A stretch of 64,000 nucleotides of DNA from JAXHLG01 sp034522495 (GTDB taxonomy: Bacteria; Patescibacteriota; Minisyncoccia; Moranbacterales; DUUL01), in the NCBI GenBank assembly GCA_034522495.1, contig JAXHLG010000002.1, positions 186,001-250,000 of the forward strand, read 5' to 3'. The translations under genes and the position numbers were made by a program. The notes below the pieces were generated by a model, which was not told the origin of the DNA, ran no database searches, and worked only from the letters and a program-made list of their open reading frames with translations. Shown here one piece after another: positions 41,384 to 50,237 of this stretch. Position 1 is the first letter of the stretch. Each line of letters opens with the position of its first letter.

Positions 41384-44059
41384 ATGAAAACAACCAATTA
41401 TTACAACAAAAAAAAGCTTGAGGTTTTCGGGCTTCTCAAAACTCGGGAGGAAGGGTTGAGCCAAGAGGAATTTGAGAAAAGATTGTCCAAGCACGGCCCC
41501 AACAAGCTCCCGGAAGTCAAAGCCGACGGCATCACAGCCATTTTTCTCCGGCAGTTCCAAAGCTCGCTGATTTTCATACTTCTTTTGGCGGCCTCGGCGG
41601 TTTTTTTAATGGGAGACAAAATCGACGGCTTCATCATAATCTTTGTCCTCATTTTCAACGCCGTCATCGGCACTATTCAAGAAAAGAAGGCCCAAAATAT
41701 ATTTGCCTCGCTGAGCAATCTGATCAAAACCAACGCCTCGGTGATCCGCGCGGGAAAAGAATACATAATTTCCGACGAAGAGCTGGTTCCCGGCGACATA
41801 ATTTCCCTCAGGGAAGGAGAAAAGGTGCCTGCCGACGCCAGGGTGATCTCCGCCCGGTCCCTGCAGATAAACGAATCCGCTCTGACGGGCGAATCCAGCT
41901 CCAAATTTAAGTCCGCTTCAGCCATAAACAAGTCCAAAGTCCAAATATCGGATCAAAAAAATATGGTCTTCAAAGGAACCAACGTGGTGGCCGGAAGCGG
42001 GAAAGCGGTAGTGGTCAAAACCGGCGAGAAAACCTTGATCGGAGATATCGCCAAACAGATGGCGGTAGTGGAAGAAGAACTGCCCCTCAAAAAAGACATC
42101 AGAAAACTGTCCCGCTTCATCATCTCAGTTGTGGCTTTGGTCAGCTTGCTCCTGCTGGGAGCCGGCTGGGCAAGAGGCGACGCTTTGGCCGAAACGCTCT
42201 CCGTCATCGTTGCTGTGGCCGTTTCGGTGGTGCCGGAGGGGCTGCCGGTGGTGGTGACGCTGGCGCTGGCTGTTAGCGTTTGGGAAATGGGAAGAAGGAA
42301 TGTTTTGATCAAGAAACTGCAGGCCGTCGAGGCCTTGGGGCAAGTCAACGTTATCGCCGTGGACAAAACCGGAACAATCACCAAGAACGAATTGACAGTA
42401 AAAGAAGTTTACGCCGGCGGGAAGTTTTTCTCCGTCGACGGAGTCGGCTACTCTTCCAAAGGCGAAGTCAAACACGAGGGGCAAACAGTAAAAAAATCCG
42501 ATCACAAGGAACTTTCTACGATTGGAAAAATCGCAAGCCTATGCAGCAGCGCCCGCATTGTTTATGACAAGGAAACTTCCGCCTGGAAAGTCTCGGGCGA
42601 CCCCACCGAAGCGGCCACGCTTGTTTTCTCCAAAAAGCTGGGATTCCGAAAAGAAAAATTGAGAGAAAAATACCAAATGATATCGGAAAGGCCTTTTGAC
42701 TACAAGCTCAAATACCACTCCACCCTTCATGAAAGCCGAGGCCGCTTCTTGCTGTCAGTCGTGGGAGCGCCGGAAGAAATATTGAACATCTCTGAAAAAA
42801 GGCGGACCTCTTCAGGCGTGAAAAAGATGACCAAGCAAGACAGGGAAGAATTAGCCGAAATTTTCACCCGGATGTCCCAAAGAGGCTTGCGGGTTATCGC
42901 GGCTGCCAAAAAAGATCTGCAGCAAAAAGAGACCATCGGCCGCAAGCTTTCCGGATTGGAATTCGTCGGCTTTTTGGCCATCGAAGACCCGCCGAAGCCG
43001 GAAGTCAAAAGCGCCATCAAAAGAGTAAAATCCGCCAAGATCAGCCTGGTTATGATCACCGGCGACCACAAAGCGACAGCCAAAGCCATAGCCGAAAAGG
43101 TGGGAATCCTCAAGGAGGGCGAAAAAGTTTTGGAAGGAAAGGAGATCGACCGAATAACCAAAGAAAAATTGGCCGGACTTTTGGACAAAACCAGCGTGTT
43201 CGCCAGGGTCACCCCCTTTCACAAGCTAAAAATTATTGAAGCCTACAAAAAAAGAGGAGACGTGGTGGCGATGACCGGAGACGGCGTCAATGACGCTCTG
43301 TCTCTGAATTCGGCCAACGTCGGCGTGGCTATGGGCAAAATTGGAACAGAAGTGGCCAAAGAGTCCTCGGATGTTGTTCTTTTGGATGACAACTTCGGCA
43401 GCATTGTCTCCGGCGTGGAAGAAGGCCGGAACGTCTTCAAAACTATCAAGAGAGTTATCCTGTACTTATTTTCCACCAGCCTCGGAGAGGTGCTGACCAT
43501 TGTAGGAGCCATCTTCCTGGGAATGCCCCTGCCCATTTTGGCTCCCCAGATATTGTGGATCAACTTGGTCACCGACGGATTTTTGGACGTGGCCCTGGTG
43601 ATGGAAAAAAAGGAGAAGAATCTGCTGGGGAAGGAATATTTGAAAAAAGCCGGCGGGTTCGTCGACCGGGCTATGCTTTTTCGAATGGTTTTGATGGCGG
43701 CTCCGATGGCGGCGGGAACCTTGTTTCTCTTCAGTCGGATCTATGAGATTGACCTGGAAAAAGCCTGGACGGTTTCCTTCACCTCCCTGGTGGTCTTTCA
43801 ATGGTTCAACGCCTGGAACTGCCGCTCGGCGACAAAATCTTTTTTCACCTCCAACCCTTTCTCCAACAAATACTTAGTTGCCGCCACCGGCTTGGTAATC
43901 GTCCTTCAGCTCTTGGTGATTTACAACCCGCTATTGCAGAGCATCTTCCACACCGTTCCCCTGACCCTGCCGGAATGGCTCATCATCATCGCCGCAGCCT
44001 CCTCCGTGATGATAATCGAAGAAGCCAGAAAAGCGCTCGCGCTGTTTTTTAAGAAATAA
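41384..44059 (+). CDS. P-type cation-transporting ATPase (P2-type, Ca2+/cation)
   Basis: An 891-residue ion pump. Domains: N-terminal cation ATPase domain (TREEGLSQEEFEKRLSKHG), A domain with TGES, helix M4 with VPEGLPVVVTLALAVSV, the phosphorylation motif DKTGTIT with Asp near residue 327, the N domain and the hinge TGDGVNDA, followed by C-terminal helices. PEGLP and overall length point to the P2A/P2B Ca2+-type or related H+/Na+ pumps; the ion is not certain. I start at the ATG at 41384; the longer frame begins in the P1 repeat. A REP cluster follows the stop. Confidence 0.93.
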   Translation: MKTTNYYNKKKLEVFGLLKTREEGLSQEEFEKRLSKHGPNKLPEVKADGITAIFLRQFQSSLIFILLLAASAVFLMGDKIDGFIIIFVLIFNAVIGTIQEKKAQNIFASLSNLIKTNASVIRAGKEYIISDEELVPGDIISLREGEKVPADARVISARSLQINESALTGESSSKFKSASAINKSKVQISDQKNMVFKGTNVVAGSGKAVVVKTGEKTLIGDIAKQMAVVEEELPLKKDIRKLSRFIISVVALVSLLLLGAGWARGDALAETLSVIVAVAVSVVPEGLPVVVTLALAVSVWEMGRRNVLIKKLQAVEALGQVNVIAVDKTGTITKNELTVKEVYAGGKFFSVDGVGYSSKGEVKHEGQTVKKSDHKELSTIGKIASLCSSARIVYDKETSAWKVSGDPTEAATLVFSKKLGFRKEKLREKYQMISERPFDYKLKYHSTLHESRGRFLLSVVGAPEEILNISEKRRTSSGVKKMTKQDREELAEIFTRMSQRGLRVIAAAKKDLQQKETIGRKLSGLEFVGFLAIEDPPKPEVKSAIKRVKSAKISLVMITGDHKATAKAIAEKVGILKEGEKVLEGKEIDRITKEKLAGLLDKTSVFARVTPFHKLKIIEAYKKRGDVVAMTGDGVNDALSLNSANVGVAMGKIGTEVAKESSDVVLLDDNFGSIVSGVEEGRNVFKTIKRVILYLFSTSLGEVLTIVGAIFLGMPLPILAPQILWINLVTDGFLDVALVMEKKEKNLLGKEYLKKAGGFVDRAMLFRMVLMAAPMAAGTLFLFSRIYEIDLEKAWTVSFTSLVVFQWFNAWNCRSATKSFFTSNPFSNKYLVAATGLVIVLQLLVIYNPLLQSIFHTVPLTLPEWLIIIAAASSVMIIEEARKALALFFKK

Positions 44060-44314
44060 CCCCCCCCTGCCGGAGCGGGCTTCCAGCCCGGTCCTAAAGT
44101 TTCAAAAAACCAAAAACCGATCCGGAAAATCGCTCCAGCGTAAGAATAAAATTTTTAATTTGCCACCGCCCTGCGGGGTCCCGCTTTCAATAATTTGAAT
44201 TTAAATAGCGGGAAAATTCGAAATTTTTAAACAATTTTTAATAAATCAATTTGAAATAAACCTGCTGGAGCGGGCCTCCTGGCCCGGTCCTAAGGTTAAT
44301 TTTATACATTCAAA
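44060..44314. repeat. REP cluster upstream of RAYT gene
   Basis: An inverted REP pair at 44068-44142 (ccggagcgggcttccagccc ... gatcggttttt-type core ... cgctccagcg), then an AT stretch with cccgctttcaataatttg, then a single REP at 44262-44297 (gctggagcgggcctcctggc). No gene. Confidence 0.85.
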
Positions 44315-44821
44315 ATGCCATCAATAAAAGTAAACAAAAATAACCCGGCAGGCAGTTTCTTTTTAACCCTGACTGCGAAAAACTGGTTCTATGTTTTTGA
44401 CCGCCAAGGACGCTGGGAAATCATAGCCGAGTCTCTGCAATACTGCCAAAAAAACAAAGGAATTAAACTATTCGGATTTGTTTTTATGCTAAACCATCTT
44501 CATCTAATCATAATGTCAGAGGATATTATCCAATTCCTAAGAAGCTTTAAAACTTTTACCTCCTCCCAAATACATAAAAATATAAAGGCAACAGAACCGA
44601 GCATAGAAAAAATATTCCTTGATAAAAATAAAAAATTTCAACTCTGGAAATCAAGCAATATGCCCAAGTGTATTGAATCGGAAAAATTTCTTATCCAAAA
44701 ATTGGAATATATTCACAACAATCCGGTTAGAAAGCAATATGTGGCAAAACCCGAAGATTGGTATTGGTCAAGCGCCAACCCGGACTGCGCTTTAAAGCCG
44801 GATCCTTTGTGGGAAAGCTAA
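44315..44821 (+). CDS. REP-associated tyrosine transposase (RAYT, Y1 family)
   Basis: A 168-residue HUH-superfamily single-strand transposase. The HUH motif is HLHLI in FMLNHLHLIIMSE, preceded by KGIKLFGFVFMLN, and the catalytic Tyr lies in IQKLEYIHNNPVRKQYV, followed by the KPEDWYWSSA signature typical of RAYTs. These proteins bind and cut REP palindromes; REP copies lie directly on both sides of the gene and at eight or so other sites in the window. The frame is intact, so the protein could still be active. Start ATG 44315, right after a REP. Confidence 0.93.
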   Translation: MPSIKVNKNNPAGSFFLTLTAKNWFYVFDRQGRWEIIAESLQYCQKNKGIKLFGFVFMLNHLHLIIMSEDIIQFLRSFKTFTSSQIHKNIKATEPSIEKIFLDKNKKFQLWKSSNMPKCIESEKFLIQKLEYIHNNPVRKQYVAKPEDWYWSSANPDCALKPDPLWES

Positions 44822-45130
44822 TGCAAGAACGGAAGGATCGGGCCGGAGACTTACTGCCGGAGCGGGCCTCCCGGCCCGGTCCATTGGTTCTGCATTCTGC
44901 TCTGAGCCGGCCCGGTCCTCAAGCTTAGGCTCCAACCCCAAGAACCGATCCAGAGGATCGCTCCAGCTAAAAATGAAATTTTCAATTCGAAATTTTTAAT
45001 TTTTCCTGCCAGAGCGGGCTTCCAGCCCGGTCTATTGGTTCCGCAAATCTCATGGACTTTTGCGCTGGAGCGGGCTTCCAGCCCGGTCCTCAAGTTTAGG
45101 TTTCAATCTCATGGACCGAAGCGGGACCCC
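44822..45130. repeat. REP cluster downstream of RAYT gene
   Basis: REP copies at about 44850-44888, 44905-44966 (an inverted pair), 45004-45045 and 45060-45095, all with a (c/t)(g/c)gagcgggc(c/t)tcc(a/c)gcccggtc core. It ends with a gcgggaccccgcagggcggtgg segment that also occurs at 53810. Confidence 0.85.
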
Positions 45131-45438
45131 GCAGGGCGGTGGCAAATTGAAAATTGAAAATTATCAAAACTGTCCACCTCCGCCGTAAACCACAAAAGAA
45201 ATATATATTAAAATCCGGATTTTAATATATATTTATTTATAAAAAGGAAGATTCTTCTTGGCTTTAAACAGCCTTAAGGCTTCAAAATCATTGACTAATC
45301 TTCCAAAATAATCCAATATATACAAACAAAGCCAAACTAGGAGGGTTTGGTTTTTGTGTTTATATTTGCTCTTTGAAAAGAACGGACGTGTTGATGTGTT
45401 ATAAGAAAAAGTTATACTCAAGCAAAAGGAGAAACATC
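45131..45438. other. Leader region of the pur genes
   Basis: No gene is convincing; a 62-codon reverse frame (45233-45421) has ordinary composition but no support. An AT-rich inverted repeat (aaaatccggattttaata) lies at 45211, and a hairpin ccaaac/gggtttgg followed by TTTTT at 45333-45357. TTGAAA at 45373 with TGTTAT 18 bp later is a possible promoter for purN. Confidence 0.45.
45333..45357 (+). terminator. Possible terminator or attenuator upstream of purN
   Basis: Stem ccaaac(c) / (g)gtttgg with loop taggag and a T-rich tail, about 80 bp before the purN start. Confidence 0.4.
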
Positions 45439-46158
45439 ATGGAAAAGAGGAAACTGAATGCAGCTATTGTCGCTTCCGGAAGCGGAACCGATGCAGATGT
45501 TGTAATGGAAAAATTCGATCAAGGCTTTTTCCCGGAATTGGAAAGTTTAATCCTAATTAGCACCAACTGCCAAGCTGGTTGCCTTGAAAAAGCAAAGGCC
45601 AGAGGAATCAATCACTGTAATTTTGATTTCGAGGGTGTTGCTCGTTCCGTCAATTTCGGGAAAGTTTTTTCAGAATTTCTCGTTTCAAACAGAATCGACA
45701 TTGTATTTTTGTTGGGATGCGTGCTCAAAGTGCAACCGGTTGAAGGAGTAAAAATCTATAATATACATCCGGCGGACCTGGAAAAACACGGGGGAAATAA
45801 ATGTTATGGTCTGGAGGTTCACCGCAGGGTTATCTTGGAAAAAATAGATCAGATTGAAAGAGGAAGGCTTGGTTTTAGTGGCCCGTCTTATACTTATCCA
45901 ACATTTCATTCGGTGGATGAAGATTATGACTCCGGTCCTTGGATCATGCAGGCTCAGGTGAAGATCCCGTATAATATAATCGCGCAATTCTATTTTAGCA
46001 ACAGAACAAGAAAGGACTTGGATCAAGCGGCAGAAGAACTTCAAAAGCATGTTCTGAGGTATGAGTGGAAAATGCTTCCTTCGGCTGTTTCACTGGCGAT
46101 TTTGGATTGCCTGGATGAAAGCCGGGAGAGGTTTAAATGTGTATCTGAAGATGAATAG
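45439..46158 (+). CDS. purN: Phosphoribosylglycinamide formyltransferase-like protein (PurN family)
   Basis: Transfers a formyl group to GAR in purine synthesis. NAAIVASGSGTDADVVMEKF gives the phosphate loop, IYNIHPADLEKHGG the Asn-His of the catalytic triad, and FHSVDEDYDSGPWIMQ the Asp. The ATG at 45439 has a Shine-Dalgarno (AAAAGGAG); the longer frame starts at a TTG. At 239 residues it is slightly longer than E. coli PurN. The loop after His is NIHPADLEKHGG rather than NIHPSLLP, so it belongs to a divergent branch. It leads a purN-purL-purM block with 79- and 58-bp gaps, hinting at a single operon. Confidence 0.8.
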   Translation: MEKRKLNAAIVASGSGTDADVVMEKFDQGFFPELESLILISTNCQAGCLEKAKARGINHCNFDFEGVARSVNFGKVFSEFLVSNRIDIVFLLGCVLKVQPVEGVKIYNIHPADLEKHGGNKCYGLEVHRRVILEKIDQIERGRLGFSGPSYTYPTFHSVDEDYDSGPWIMQAQVKIPYNIIAQFYFSNRTRKDLDQAAEELQKHVLRYEWKMLPSAVSLAILDCLDESRERFKCVSEDE

Positions 46159-46237
46159 TCAACGCAAGAGTTAATAGGCGTAAAATAGTTAATTAGCTGA
46201 AAATGCCAAGCTGTCAGATAACCACAAGGAGGCGCAA

Positions 46238-49200
46238 ATGCAATTTACGCGAAAATTTGCCGAACCGGTTTTGTCCTCTAGCGCGGCGCAGGCTCTGCTG
46301 GAAAAGGTCCAACAAATCGACCCAAAAGTCAAAAGCGTCCAAACGGAAAAAGTTTACTGCGTTGAAGCCTCAGGAAATATTTCAAATCGTCAAAAGTTCA
46401 TGCTCCATTGGCTTTTGAGAGATCTTCATGATCGCAAGAGTGATTTTTACAAGCCTCGAATTGCCGACAAGGAAGCTGTCGAAATAGCCACTTTGCTCAA
46501 CTTCGAGACAGCTGATTCGACCAATGCGGTCTCAATTTGCCAGGCTATCGGAATGCCCCAAATAACAAGACTGGAAGCGGGCAGAAGATACAAGTTTGAA
46601 GGTCTCTCTTCGGAGGAAGAGAAAATCCAAAAAATCCTCCCTTTTTTCAGAGACAAGATGACGGAAGGCTATTACCCGGAGGGCCTTCGATCTTTTCACA
46701 ATGAGAAGGTCTCGGCCGCCGTGGAGTATATTCCGGTTTTGGAGAAAGGAGTGGGAGCGTTGGAAGAAGCCAACGAACGTTTCGGTACCGGAATGGATGA
46801 AGCCGATCTAAAATATCTGCATTACCTCATGGCGGATATTTACAAGAGGAATCCCACGGATGTGGAATTTGTCGACTGGGGCAATAGCTTCTCCGAGCAT
46901 TCACGGCATCATGCCTTTAATGCCAAGATCTATATTGATGGCGAATTAATGCCTTTGACCTTGTTTGAAATTATCAAAGCCACTCAGAAAAATGATCAAA
47001 ATGCCGTCATTTCTTTTCATGACAACGGCAGCGCAATTCTTGGCAGGTCGCTAAACCTGCTGATCTCGAATCGCCCGGGTTTCCCATCTCCGGTCAGGCA
47101 GGCGGAAATCCTTTATCACTATGTACTCACGGTGGAAACTCACAACCATCCTTGTTTAATTGAAGCTTGGAACGGCGCCGGAACAGGCGGCCGGGGACGT
47201 GTCAGAGACAATGGCGCTACCGGCCGCGGCGGCATTATGGGCATCGGAATTTCCGGTTTTATGGGAGGCAATCTCTTAATACCGGGCTATCCACTGCCTT
47301 GGGAGGATCAAAATTGGCTTTATGATCCCAACCTTGAATCGCCTTTGTCTTTTTTCACAAAAGCAACCGAAGGCGATTTCTATTCCGCTAACCAGCACGG
47401 GGAACCTCTTGGCCTTGCCATCGCCGAAAGCTACGGCTTTCAAATCGGCCGGGAAAGATACGAAAACGTTAAGCCGATTATGCTCTCGGGCGGGTCAAGC
47501 TTTCTTGACTCCAGGCATGCTGAAAAGGTTCCTCCCCGGAAGGGAATGCTCATCATCAAGCTGGGCGGAAAACCCTTTCGCATCGGTTTTTGCGGGGGAT
47601 CCGCCTCCAGCCTGCTGCATGGCCAAAACAAAGATGAATTGGACTGGGATTCTGTGCAAAGAGTCAACGGCGAAATGGCCAACAAAATCCAGAAGATGGT
47701 GGAAACCTTGGCCGAAAGGGGTGTTTATAACCCCATCCAATCAATTGAAGACCAGGGCGCCGGCGGACTCTTGAACTGTGTTAAAGAGCTGATCGAGCCG
47801 GCCGGAGGAGTTGTTTATCTATCCAAAGTGCCTTTGGGCGACAAAACGCTCTCTCCGGTGGAAGTTCTGGTTTCGGAGTATCAGGAATGCATGTATCTTC
47901 TGATTAATCCGGAAGACTTGGAATTGGTACAGGAAATCGCTTCTAACCTGAGGTGCCCTTGCGACTGGATTGGAACGGTTTCTGATGAAGGCAAAATGGT
48001 GGTGATTGCTGAAGACGGAAAAACAGAGGTAGAGAACTTCGAGCTTAAACACCTCTTTGCCGAATACCCGCAAAAAGAGTTCCATGATGAGAGGAAACAG
48101 CTTCCTCTTGAGGAACTTGAGATCCCGGAAAACATGACAGTCCGGGAAGCTATGGAGCTTGTGCCCCGCTTGCTGGGGGTGAGCTCCAAGGAGTGGATGG
48201 CGCATATTGTGGATCGGATGGTTCGAACCAATTTGGTCCAGCAAATGTGCGTAGGTCCGGCCCAGCTTCCCATCTGTCATTTTGACATCAACGCGCCGAG
48301 CAACTTCAACGTTTCCGGCCAGGTCAACTCAGTCGGCCATCGGGCTCCGATCGGCCTGATATCGCCGGCCGATCATTCCGAAATGGTGGCTGCCGATGCC
48401 CTGTTGGGGCTTCTCGGAGCTCCCATTACCGGCAGGAACGGCATCAAGATGTCAGCCAACTGGATGCTTCCGGCCAAACTTGAAGGCGGCATGGCATGGC
48501 TTTATGATGCCGCTGTGGCACTAAAGGATGCTTTGAATCGGCTTGAGATGGATATCAACGGAGGAAAAGATTCGCTAAGCTTGGCAACCAGATACAAGGA
48601 TCAATTGATCAGGTCCTTAAATACTTTGGTTTTGACTCTTCAGGTCGGTTGCGTCGATTATCGTCTCAAGGCTACGCCTGAGTTCAAGAGCCCAGATCGA
48701 TCCAATATCCTCTTTGTGGATCTAGCCCAAGGCAGCACCGCCTTGGGAGGAAGCGCTTTTGCCCAAGTTTTGAAGCAAACGGGCAATCAAGCGCCGAAAA
48801 TCAGGGATTTTAACTTGCTTGGCTCGGCCTTTGATGCAGTTCAAGAACTGTTGCAGAAAAAGCTTCTGCTTTCCGTGCAGAAAAGAGCCCGGGGCGGTCT
48901 CCTGCAAACCCTTTGCGAGATGGCCTACGCTTCCAATTGCGGATTGGAGGCGGGATTTCACAGCCCGCCAAAAAACGCTTTCCAGTATCTCTTCAATGAA
49001 GAAGCCGGTTTCGTCCTGGAAGTATTGCCGGAACATCAGCATCAGGTTGTGGATATCCTCTCGCAAGCTGGATGCATCGGCAATATTCACATAATTGGAC
49101 ACCCAACGCGGGAAAAGCGCATTCAAGCCGCTTATAACGGCAAAATGGTTTTGGATGAGCGAATGCCGGTTCTCAGGGACATTTGGCGGGACACCTCTTG

Positions 49201-50179
49201 CCAACTCAAAGGCTATCACAAGGTTCCGGAAGTTGTAGCTCAGGAAAGAAAAAACCTCTTCGACACCGTGGAACCGGCTTGCAAGCTCACTTTTAACCCG
49301 GATCGCCACCCGATTGTTACCCGGGACTACCCCGGCAAACCCAGAGTAGCCATCTTGGAAGAAGAGGGATGCAACAGCCGAAAGGAGATGGTGGACTTTG
49401 CCTACATGGCAGGATTTGATCCTTGGGTAATCACCATGGAGCATCTGATCAAAAAAGATGTTTCCTTAAGCTGGTTCAGGGGTCTGATGCCGGTTCCCGG
49501 ATTTTCCTTCAAGGACGTTCTCAAGGCCGGCAAAGGCTGGGCGGCCGTGTTCAAATTCAACGAATACTGCAGTCAGCAGTTGAGGGACTTTATGAGCCGT
49601 CCGGATACCTGGATCTATGCGCCGTGCAATGCAGCTCAGATGATGCTTTACTTGGACATAATCCTCAACGTCGGCAGAGACGAAATGCTGCCTCTTTTTG
49701 TGGGCAACTCAAGCGAGGGATTTGAGTCCCGGCAAAGCTATGTCAGGATTTATCATTCTCCCTCGATCGCCTTGAAAGGCATGGAAGGCTCCGTATTACC
49801 GGTCCACGTTAACCACGGGGAAGGAAGGCTCTATTCTCCCGAGCCCGACATTCTACAAGAGCTGGAAGATAGAGACCTGTGCCCCGTGAGATTTGTCGAT
49901 CCATATGGATCGCCTACCACGGAATATCCCTTCAACCCCAACGGCTCTCCCGGCGGAATCACCGGCTTGGTTGACCCAACCGGACGCTTCCTGGTGATGA
50001 TGCCGCATCCGGATAGAATCTTTCTGCCGGCCCATCACCATTATCTCCCCCGGGAGCTGCAAGGATTCAAGAACGGCCCCTGGATGAGGATGATGCAAAA
50101 TCTCAAGCACTGGACGGACGCCGCTCCCGATTTTTCTCAGGAGCCGCCCAAGAGTTATTCAATAATGACCAGAAAATAA
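46238..50179 (+). CDS. purL: Phosphoribosylformylglycinamidine synthase, large fused PurL
   Basis: Converts FGAR to FGAM using glutamine. The 1313-residue single-chain form contains an N-terminal PurS-like domain, two AIR-synthase-like halves (ETHNHPCLIEAWNGAGTGGR with glycine-rich ATP site; DQGAGGLLNCVKELIEPAGG) and a C-terminal class I glutaminase domain. The glutaminase nucleophile block reads APCNAAQMM (usual GVCNGCQ) and the His/Glu block PHPDR (usual PHPER), so Cys and His remain but Glu is Asp. A strong Shine-Dalgarno (AAGGAGG) precedes ATG 46238. Complete purine synthesis is unusual for CPR bacteria; acquisition by transfer is plausible. Confidence 0.93.
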   Translation: MQFTRKFAEPVLSSSAAQALLEKVQQIDPKVKSVQTEKVYCVEASGNISNRQKFMLHWLLRDLHDRKSDFYKPRIADKEAVEIATLLNFETADSTNAVSICQAIGMPQITRLEAGRRYKFEGLSSEEEKIQKILPFFRDKMTEGYYPEGLRSFHNEKVSAAVEYIPVLEKGVGALEEANERFGTGMDEADLKYLHYLMADIYKRNPTDVEFVDWGNSFSEHSRHHAFNAKIYIDGELMPLTLFEIIKATQKNDQNAVISFHDNGSAILGRSLNLLISNRPGFPSPVRQAEILYHYVLTVETHNHPCLIEAWNGAGTGGRGRVRDNGATGRGGIMGIGISGFMGGNLLIPGYPLPWEDQNWLYDPNLESPLSFFTKATEGDFYSANQHGEPLGLAIAESYGFQIGRERYENVKPIMLSGGSSFLDSRHAEKVPPRKGMLIIKLGGKPFRIGFCGGSASSLLHGQNKDELDWDSVQRVNGEMANKIQKMVETLAERGVYNPIQSIEDQGAGGLLNCVKELIEPAGGVVYLSKVPLGDKTLSPVEVLVSEYQECMYLLINPEDLELVQEIASNLRCPCDWIGTVSDEGKMVVIAEDGKTEVENFELKHLFAEYPQKEFHDERKQLPLEELEIPENMTVREAMELVPRLLGVSSKEWMAHIVDRMVRTNLVQQMCVGPAQLPICHFDINAPSNFNVSGQVNSVGHRAPIGLISPADHSEMVAADALLGLLGAPITGRNGIKMSANWMLPAKLEGGMAWLYDAAVALKDALNRLEMDINGGKDSLSLATRYKDQLIRSLNTLVLTLQVGCVDYRLKATPEFKSPDRSNILFVDLAQGSTALGGSAFAQVLKQTGNQAPKIRDFNLLGSAFDAVQELLQKKLLLSVQKRARGGLLQTLCEMAYASNCGLEAGFHSPPKNAFQYLFNEEAGFVLEVLPEHQHQVVDILSQAGCIGNIHIIGHPTREKRIQAAYNGKMVLDERMPVLRDIWRDTSCQLKGYHKVPEVVAQERKNLFDTVEPACKLTFNPDRHPIVTRDYPGKPRVAILEEEGCNSRKEMVDFAYMAGFDPWVITMEHLIKKDVSLSWFRGLMPVPGFSFKDVLKAGKGWAAVFKFNEYCSQQLRDFMSRPDTWIYAPCNAAQMMLYLDIILNVGRDEMLPLFVGNSSEGFESRQSYVRIYHSPSIALKGMEGSVLPVHVNHGEGRLYSPEPDILQELEDRDLCPVRFVDPYGSPTTEYPFNPNGSPGGITGLVDPTGRFLVMMPHPDRIFLPAHHHYLPRELQGFKNGPWMRMMQNLKHWTDAAPDFSQEPPKSYSIMTRK

Positions 50180-50186
50180 CAACCCC

Positions 50187-50214
50187 GGGCCGCGGAAGAA
50201 TCCTTCCGCGGCCC
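50187..50214. terminator. GC-rich hairpin between purL and purM
   Basis: Perfect stem gggccgcggaag / cttccgcggccc with a 4-nt loop, followed by AAAATTT rather than a T-tract. It may act as an intercistronic processing or stabilising hairpin more than a terminator. Confidence 0.6.
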
Positions 50215-50237
50215 AAAATTTCAGAAGGAGGCAAGCT

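Noticed and set aside
45233..45421. 62-codon reverse frame upstream of purN
   Set aside because: No start signal or recognised family; it crosses the hairpin and possible promoter of the pur genes.
45131..45438. Purine riboswitch upstream of purN
   Set aside because: The conserved loop sequences of the purine aptamer are not found.
48722..49444. 240-codon reverse-strand frame opposite purL
   Set aside because: Lies wholly inside the purL gene, has no recognisable domain and no start signal.
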